A program made the translations under genes and the position numbers. 64,000 bases of DNA, taken from contig NC_060886.1 of assembly GCF_014805685.1 (NCBI RefSeq), forward strand, positions 13,548,108 to 13,612,107, in the 5' to 3' direction. The DNA comes from Silurus meridionalis. Lineage: Eukaryota; Chordata; Actinopteri; Siluriformes; Siluridae. Shown piece by piece: positions 1-64,000 of this stretch (position 1 is its first letter; each line of letters begins with the position of its first letter). The notes below the pieces were generated by a model. That model made no database searches, had not been told where the DNA came from, and saw only the letters and a list, made by a program, of their open reading frames with translations.

Positions 1-16
1 ATGTAAAATCACCAAC

Positions 17-38167
<38,151 letters not shown>

Positions 38168-38399
38168 GGCGCCCCGAGATGCCGTTTAACACAGAAGAAC
38201 ACACACACAGCTCGAATGCTGATCTCCTTGCTATTAAATATCTATTTTCCTTTATTGCCCTAGAGCCTAATCTACAGGTTTTGTCCGCATCTTTGCTCTC
38301 GACGTTATGCGCTTGGTTTCAAACCAGCAGCTCGTACATGAGTCTAACACACCCCTCTCAGACCTCCCACCAACTTCTGCACGTCCGAGCACAACCCAG

Positions 38400-38570
38400 A
38401 GTTTCAAACAAGCACACACTTTTTAAGAGAAGAAAGTGTCTCCAAAGTCCCACAGACCAAGCAGAGATTTACATTTCCCGATTAAAATAAAAGAAGCTCG
38501 GACCATCGGATTTACGTCTTTACTGTATTGGCACCGGCGTGCGCGCGCACCGCTCTTCGCCAGCGCAGAG
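38400..38570 (+). other. col4a2: Probable non-coding first exon of col4a2 (5' end uncertain)
   Basis: A strong donor, GCGCAGAG followed by gtaagagc, ends this segment at 38570. It could splice to the acceptor at 38973-38974 before the ATG exon. In the mammalian gene the first COL4A2 exon is also non-coding and followed by a short ATG exon, so the layout matches. The 5' boundary given here is only a guess. Confidence 0.5.
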
Positions 38571-38810
38571 GTAAGAGCGCGCCTGACTTCTGCTTTAACT
38601 CCGCACTGGACACTTAGGAGTTTAGTTTTTTGAGTTGTTTGTTTTATAACATTTTTTCTGCTCATAAACAAATACAAGAAGTCGTGAATTTCAGGGTGAT
38701 TTTCACGAGATACTGTATCTGTAGTATATGTTTTCCTGTTGCATGCACACTACTTCTTGTGTAGAACCAGGTTTGATACTCTGATTGAACACTGCGCTGT
38801 AGCTCTATGC

Positions 38811-38815
<5 letters not shown>

Positions 38816-38851
<36 letters not shown>
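38816..38851. repeat. (TG)n microsatellite in the promoter/leader region
   Basis: About 18 TG units within the probable intron between the non-coding first exon and the ATG exon of col4a2. Confidence 0.95.
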
Positions 38852-38855
<4 letters not shown>

Positions 38856-39002
38856 ATGGTGCTGCGCAAAAACCTTTGGTATCTTTGCGCATTACTTTGG
38901 CTATGGAAAGCTAATAAACTCTCACAAATGTCTAGGTTGTGTACGGGCTGCCATGTGGTAACTGCGTTCTTCAGTGTGTAGGAGAGAGAAAGAGAGGGAG
39001 TG

Positions 39003-57285
<18,283 letters not shown>

Positions 57286-60040
57286 GTAAGTGTGTCTATC
57301 TGTCCTATCATCCACTGTTCATCATTACCACTGGCTCAGCTTTAGCCTAGATCATTAGGAAACAATTTGAGAGAAACAATTATGTTTTTGTTCTTGTTTT
57401 TTTTTTTTACAACACCACAAAAGGGTAAGGGTGCCTTGACAGATTGATTAAACCGTTTTCATTTACCTTTGACCTGAAACACATCATTCATAGTGAATCA
57501 TAGAACCATTTACATACCTATCCATTACACCTCACACTTACGCACACTCTCATTTTGACCTTAAGGGTCACAGATCAGTTACATACAGTTTTTTTGTGGT
57601 TTAATTCTCTCACACCTGTCTTTGTATGTTTTCATGTTTTCAACATTTTGATGTGTGAAAGGTTCATGAGGTCAACCGCAAAGATCTAACTGCCATATGT
57701 TATGAGAACAAGCATATAGGATCAGACTAGGCATTAACGAAAAAATCGGAGAGCAAAGATTACAAGGAGGCCTCAGTAATAACCATTAAATGTGTGCAGT
57801 CTTTCAGTAGAATATGTTTTACGGTTTTCCATGAAGAATTCTGTTATGCCAGAAGGCAGCTGTATAATGTATTGTAATGGATCTTTCTGTATGCAGTCTT
57901 GACTTTAGGGATTTCTCTTAAATATGGACTGGTACAAATCTAAATTGCATACCTTAATCTGACAAGTAATGTCTATCGATTAAAAGAAAAGCTGTAATTT
58001 TACATTTAGGTATAGAAAGCTTGCTCTTGAACTGTGCTTTACTGTTAAAGAAAGTATTAACTACTTTGCATGTAAGTGTACTGTTTGTACAACATAGAGG
58101 TGAACTTATGCTTACTTTGGTGAAAGGAAGTCCTTTAAGGAGGAGTAAGACAGAGAGAGGAAACATTCCACAGCAAACACCAGGATGCAAAGGGCCTCAT
58201 GAGTATGGGTCAAGTTGTCAGCGCTATCTTTCTTCCTTGCCCCGTACCGGAAAGGGAAAGAAGGTTTGATTGTTTTTGAGTGGTGTATTAAGTGCATTAA
58301 GTCTGGCTTGCTCTGACGGTGTTTCCTTAAATAACATTATTTACTTTTGTTCTATCAACCATAAAAAATGCACCATTAAATTTAAAGGAGATGCCAGCCT
58401 TTCCCTGGTGGTCTATTCGATCCATTCAGCATCCCAAAACAAATAGGTCATTTGACTTCCGTTTTGGCTTGTTTATTTGCCTTTTCTTTTCATTGTTTAT
58501 GTATTCATTTCCTTGTATATCTTGCATCTTTGCATAGCTTCTATATTCCACATATCAAATCCACATCCTTCCATTGGCATATTCATAAATACTGTCTTTA
58601 GGGGAACCTGGAGCCTCACAGATGTCTGGGTTTATTTACTTCCCTTTTATGGTCCCTGTGATATTTGGCTGTTCAAAAGGAACATGTGCAGGTTTTGTAA
58701 AACGGGACAATGAGAAACTTTTGCAAAATATATTTTTTTAAATCCTACAAATTGTAATAGGGGTGTGTGCTATATTTTTTGCCAAGACATTATATCCATC
58801 ATATAAAAGGATGTAAAACAGACTCGGTCTGTTACATGTTATTGCATTAAATAGATTTTGCAGTTGTTTTTTTGTAGCTATTGGTGCAAATGAAGCAAAT
58901 GATTATTTCTACTGTAGCCTTCATCTGCTATGTATCCTTCAGTATTCACAGATGCTTGACAGGATAGATTTACAAGTGCATTTAAATGATCCCTTGTGAT
59001 GATCTGTATATTTATCAGCTTGACATCTTTGTTAAAACCTCCCTTAATTCCGTTATCCACTACTAAACGTAAAAGGCTCCCTAAAGACAACGCCCTAAGT
59101 TTGTTGACAGCAGATCTAAAATGAAGCCACAGTTTACAGAAACAACATTAAGGCTAAACAGAAGCATTGCACAATAATCTCAAGCAAAACCACCCAATTC
59201 TTTTTTAATTTTATGTTTACTTTATAAAAGTAGGCCATGTCCTGGTGGTACATGCTTTCAGACATGAGGGCATGATGCTGTTTGGCAAAATTACCAAATT
59301 ACCAGAGATACCAAAAAGAAGAAATGTGCAACTATTATGCATTGCTGTAATGGTAGGAAATGTTTTCAGTTTTTTGCAAAATTCATATCTTTTATGTGCA
59401 AAGATGTTTTAAAAATATTCCAATGAAATTTTCTGTAGATAAGACATTTCTGCAATTTAACATAGTCACTGGTAGTGATTTAGAAAGTGATAATGGTAAA
59501 AGAAATATATTTTCTTCAAAATAGAATATAGCCATGAGGAAAAGTCTGCACTGGCGAAATCCACTATGGGAAAATGCAGTGCACAGAACCCCTGGAAAAG
59601 GAAGTGACACACGGATGTTCAGCACAATGAGTACTATCAGATCTCTTTTTGGGAAAAAACACTAAAGACTTTCTTTTTACGCTACATACATGACCAGGGT
59701 CACTTATAATTGGAACTATTTCCGTAAGTAAATACATAAAACATTCATTTGCTACTGGTAGAATGTTACACACACCCCAAACACTCCATTAGAGAATATA
59801 ATGACTTTTTGTGATACCTGCATCTGAATGGAAAGATTAGATAAACTTGGAACACTTTTTCAGTCTCCTTTTGATCATGAACATGCCAGTCGCTGGTTCG
59901 TTGGTTTCATGAAGTTTGACCTGTATTTTAACCCATGTTACAATATCCTCCACCTGTAACTGTCATTTGATAGCAGACAGCTTGATATTCCGTTTTTGTT
60001 TGTTGACTTTTACAAAATTGTTGATGTTTATGATAAGAAG
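57286..60040. other. col4a2 next intron, first part
   Basis: 2.8 kb with no Gly-X-Y coding exon on the plus strand and no recognised repeat. Confidence 0.45.
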
Positions 60041-60080
60041 ATAAGAAAGCTTTATTGTCATTGTACTGTGCAAAACAATG
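60041..60080 (-). mobile_element. LINE 3'-tail remnant
   Basis: AGCTTTATTGTCATTGTACT is the reverse complement of an ATGACAATAAAG-type tail also seen at 61408-61440. Confidence 0.5.
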
Positions 60081-60271
60081 ATAAAACATTTAATGACTTA
60101 GCGTGAGTCATGAAGTCTAGACCAGACATAACCAGGGGGAAAAAAACATTATTAGTATGCATTATTCATATAAGAAAGGATTAAATGACAAGGATGCTGT
60201 TATAGCAGTGACAGGGTGATGCAGTGTGATTTAATTAAGTGTTTTATTAGTTTTGCACAAAAGCAATTTCC

Positions 60272-60365
60272 CAACATGTAAGATAAGATAAGATAAGATA
60301 AGATAAGATAAGATAAGATAAACCTTTATTCGTCCCACAGTGGGGAAATTTCTATGTTACAGCAG
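60272..60365 (-). mobile_element. Retrotransposon 3' tail with (GATAA)n
   Basis: About nine AGATA units (60279-60318) followed by AACCTTTATTCGTCCCACAG and GGGGAAATTTCTATGTTACA. On the minus strand this is a retroelement 3' end running into its terminal repeat. Confidence 0.65.
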
Positions 60366-61204
60366 CAAGACAAAGAAATAAAAATAGATGCAAATATATA
60401 AAAAAGAATATACAAAAATAAAAACAGAGAAATAAAAACAAATAATAATAATAATAACAAACAAAGAAGTAAAAATAAATGCCAATATATGAAAAAGAAT
60501 ATACATATACTACAATAACAGTATATACACAGTACAATGTATAAATACAAATAGGAAAAAAACAAAAGTATGCGTTTCAAGTAATATTTCAAGGTGGTAA
60601 TGGAATATCCAAGAAATAAGTTCCTGTTGTCACTTACATTATAACAGTTGTTCCCCTGAGAGCCCCAATGATTTAGTTTGTAATTATGAACCTACGAAAT
60701 GCAAACACTTTCCTGTGGTAAACTACTTAAAAGAACATTTTTCCTTCTTACCTGAACTGCTGACACAGATGACTTCTCCTCACACTAAACCTCACCAAAG
60801 CCATCCTTTAGTGAAAAGTACAATATAAAATTAGAACAAGTGCTTTAATATAAACCTGTATTTAGAGTACATTAGTATTAAACCTTCTGGCTGGATTAAG
60901 GAATATAACGGTACTATGGTATATAGGAAACATAATATCATTTTAAACAGGGACTTAGGGCAATCTCTTTCATCAATGTAATGCTGTTTACAACAAATAA
61001 ACTGTAGTATAGAGTGCTTGGGCAAACAAATGCAAAGTTTGTGGTGCTTGTTAGCGGTTCATAATACAAACAAGAAGATCATAGAGTGGTTTTACCGTTA
61101 GACTGTGAATAGTGTTTATGTTTTTCTGGGTAGTGGTTTCTGTTTCCATGGTTTTGTGAGTTTGTTTAAGTCTGTGTAGTCTATGGACTGTAACCTGCAG
61201 TAAA

Positions 61205-61445
61205 TGTTATGGAATTTCCCACTGGGATGAATAAATTGTTATCTTATCTATCCTATCCTATCCTTTCCTTTCCTTTACTATCCTATCCTATCCTGTCCTA
61301 TCCTATCCTATCCTATCCTGTCCTATCCTATCCTATCCTATCCTATCCTATCCTATCCTATCCTATCCAAACTGCATTTTGTTGCCTTGTACTTGTACAT
61401 GTGTAATGACAATAAAGTTTAATCTAATCTAATCTAATCTATCCG
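61205..61445 (+). mobile_element. Two retrotransposon tails flanking a (TATCC)n array
   Basis: ATGGAATTTCCCACTGGGAT and AATAAATTGTTATCTTATC end one tail of the same type as 60272-60365. A TATCC array (61248-61368) follows, then a second tail GTGTAATGACAATAAAGTTT with TAATC repeats. The open frame rich in SYPIL is an artefact. Confidence 0.7.
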
Positions 61446-64000
61446 ATACTTTACTATACTTTACTATACTGTATTGTAATTTACTGTACTGTACTATTCT
61501 GTACTTCAGTAGTATCAATCATCCAAACAATTTTGAATCGCAAAATCACATAAAATCAATTGGAGTATGATATCAGGGATAAGATAAAGATAATGCAGTT
61601 TTGCGCAAAATCTTCCAGAGTACCAGACAAAACTGATCAAATGACAGTAGTTGCAGTGAGGCATGCTCTTAGAGATCACTAGGTTGTTAAAGCTCAAAAA
61701 GGATGTAAGAAATTCCACAGGTTGCAGTTATAAGAAGCTCATGGGAGGACATCCTGAATGGAATACCATCACCTTACCACTGTACAGAAGGGAGATCATG
61801 TTTTATGAGAAGTGGTCTATGCTAATTCCATTTCTTAAACACTTGTGATACCTTTAACATGAAGAATTCCCAACAGTCTACAGCACTGGTATTTTTGGAA
61901 TTTATTATTTTCTGTTTTTTTCCATCTTCTTTTTCTTAAGTTACTAAGAATGTTCCCTTATTAATCCTTGAAAAAAGTTATTTTTTTTCTTCTCTAACAC
62001 ACTCATTTAAATATGCAGCTTCTGCAATCATTACAGCCTTTGTAGGGCCTTTTAGCATTAGATTCTTGACAAGACAAGAGAGGCTTTGTGTGTGAGGTAC
62101 AAGCATGAGACACAAGCTGTGATTAGAGATAAATAAGAATAAATATGGTAAAATCCCCTTGGATATTGCTCTAAACAGCTCTAAGTTCTCTTTTGGGAAG
62201 GGACAGATAGCTTTAGATACATGATACTTTCTTATTTTTGCCCTAATGTCATCAAGGACATGACATGCAAACATAACAATTATGTATCAAAGGGCAGTTA
62301 ATTCAACACGATTGCAATGACATATATAACAATATAAAAACAAGGAAAGTGGAAGTCAACCAGGGTATGGGACACATGACATGAAGTGAGATGCTGGTTT
62401 TTTGCTAACTAAATACTGAGTGAAAATTTGTACATTTCATGTTTGTGCCAAACACAAGCTCAACAACTCTCAGTTTTGTTTATACCATAGTGCTATATGT
62501 TGCCAATAAAACACATTTCTGACTTCTGACTTATTGCATGTTTCAATGGTAGGTGCTTTTCTGTTGATTTATAAAACTAACATAACTAAAACTAACCAAT
62601 AACAAAACTGACATACACTATGCAAAAGTAATTGTATTTGGCTAAAACTATATGTAAGTGAGGTTGCTTTATGAGCTACGTTTTCATATATAATAGTTAC
62701 ATTATTTACATATTATATATTATAGTTACAGTTACTGCTAAAAGAGATTCCATGCAAATACTATAAATCATTGTCAATGTAGTCATTAGAATTGGTCTAT
62801 ATTTTACTACACTGGTTCCCAGTAAAACAAGTACGACTTACTTCAGTAAGAAAACGTCAGTACATGAGTAAGACTGACTTCAGTGATGAAAAGGAAAATG
62901 TGAGTCACTGCTCTGTAAGGTTTAGTGTAATCATCTAGAAGCAAAACAGTCTGAAACATTCTGTGTACCTCTTGATTAATTACATTTATAAGGTGGTTAT
63001 CCTAATTGCTAACACATTTATGGCACCACTGTAAACTGCTTTGCTATCTTGCATAGTCTTGTATCAACCAGTTTGATCTTTCACTTTACCAAAATCGTTG
63101 ATATCAACGATTTTAAAAAGTGACATAATTATATTATTTAAAAGATAAAAATACCCTAGGAAATACCTTATGCCTGATCAGGTGGAGTTTTTAGGTTCTT
63201 TGTTTTTTATACTACTGTTTACATTTTTATGGTCTAATAAATAGCGCTGCCAAAACAGAGCTGATTGGGATTGGCCTTCAAAGATGGAAGAAATGAATTT
63301 TGTTGGAGGAGTATGTTTTAAATGTGTCAAGGACTGTCAGCTGAAATCAAAGGAGAATTTATGCATTGCAGTCACATCCTATTTCTGTCAGCCTTTCTCT
63401 TTCTCTAGTGGTCTTACTAAATCACATCTGCACCGGAAAAGGTGGTAACCAGTTTTTATTGTGGCATTGTAGACATAATGCATGTTTTTCTATGGTTTCT
63501 GACAGCTCTGTCACATTTTACAAATTGCCCAGGGCTCCAATATAATTTTACTCTATATCACTAACAGTCTTATTTAATGAACTTTGTCAGTGGAGAAAAA
63601 TATTACAAATGTTACCTGTAGTTTTAGGAATTCTCCCAACAGCTGTCAAGCATAGAGATTTGTGCAGCCTATAAAACAACATTTGGTCTGGTTTAATAAT
63701 TTCTACTCTCATTAGTGCCTACATACTATTAAAAGGTTTCAGAGCTCCTTCATCCTACGTCTTAAAATAAATTAACAAAGGATTCTTATTTACTCTTGAC
63801 TTTATCTCAAAATGCAGTATATTCACTTTTTTCAAGTTTATTTTTTTGTTCATTCTGGAAAACAGTTAAATTATATTACATTTAATTAGTTATTTAAGAG
63901 TGATTTGGTTTGATTTAGTTATAAATAACCTTGCATGGAAAACATAACCACTACACTTAGTTCACTGTCACTAAACCATATGTTTCCCATCACATCCTTG
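61446..64000. other. col4a2 intron to the end of the window
   Basis: 2.6 kb of AT-rich DNA. No further col4a2 exon, gene or clear repeat is visible. Confidence 0.45.

Larger units (their letters stand above)
38168..38974. promoter_or_regulatory. Bidirectional col4a1/col4a2 promoter and leader region
   Basis: 836 bases separate the two start codons, and these genes share a short promoter in other vertebrates. The segment is less AT-rich than its flanks and holds a local cluster of CG dinucleotides (38516-38583). Visible candidates are a C-rich run at 38351-38372, similar in character to the CTC box of this promoter, an inverted CCAAT box at 38527-38531, and TATA-like A/T runs at 38231-38243 and 38481-38490. 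Transcription starts cannot be fixed from sequence alone. A TG microsatellite occupies 38816-38851. Confidence 0.7.

Noticed and set aside
61209..61406. Open frame rich in SYPIL repeats
   Set aside because: Translation of the TATCC array.

Overview
This is a vertebrate nuclear locus, most likely from a ray-finned fish. It holds the divergently transcribed type IV collagen pair col4a1 (minus strand) and col4a2 (plus strand). The fish assignment rests on the many Tc1/mariner- and hAT-like elements and retrotransposon tails of kinds common in teleosts, on abundant microsatellites, and on compact collagen introns. I cannot name the species.

Layout. Bases 17-38167 carry the first 40 coding exons of col4a1, read right to left, from the initiator Met to roughly two thirds of the triple helix (3400 coding bases, 1133 complete codons). 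The remaining helix and the C-terminal NC1 domain lie beyond base 1. Every exon has an AG acceptor, a GT or GC donor and a compatible phase, so the chain reads through without a frame break. The 836 bases between the two start codons (38168-39002) contain the shared promoter region and the probable first non-coding exon of col4a2. Col4a2 then has a short ATG exon (39003-39040), a signal-peptide exon (39130-39181), an 18-kb intron, and the cysteine-rich 7S exon (57205-57285). I see no further col4a2 exon before the window ends.

The two products normally assemble as an alpha1-alpha1-alpha2 heterotrimer in basement membranes, which fits their head-to-head arrangement. The pair is called col4a1/col4a2 rather than col4a5/col4a6 because many col4a1 exons carry alpha1(IV)-type interruptions and neighbouring motifs, such as [20 protein letters not shown] and the methionine-rich interruption before MKGEKG.

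The introns hold the rest: at least six recognisable Tc1/mariner-type remnants, two hAT-like elements with near-perfect 8-bp target duplications, pogo/Tigger-like pieces with an LTR-like insertion, an element with inverted termini that may be DIRS-like, LINE fragments and tails, and long microsatellites. No complete transposase, no intact second gene, and no RNA gene or CRISPR array was found. I found no evidence of a new multi-gene system. The most notable observations concern col4a1 splicing (three GC-AG introns, and a UG tract before an in-frame exon), protein changes in triple-helix interruptions, and nested or palindromic repeat structures.
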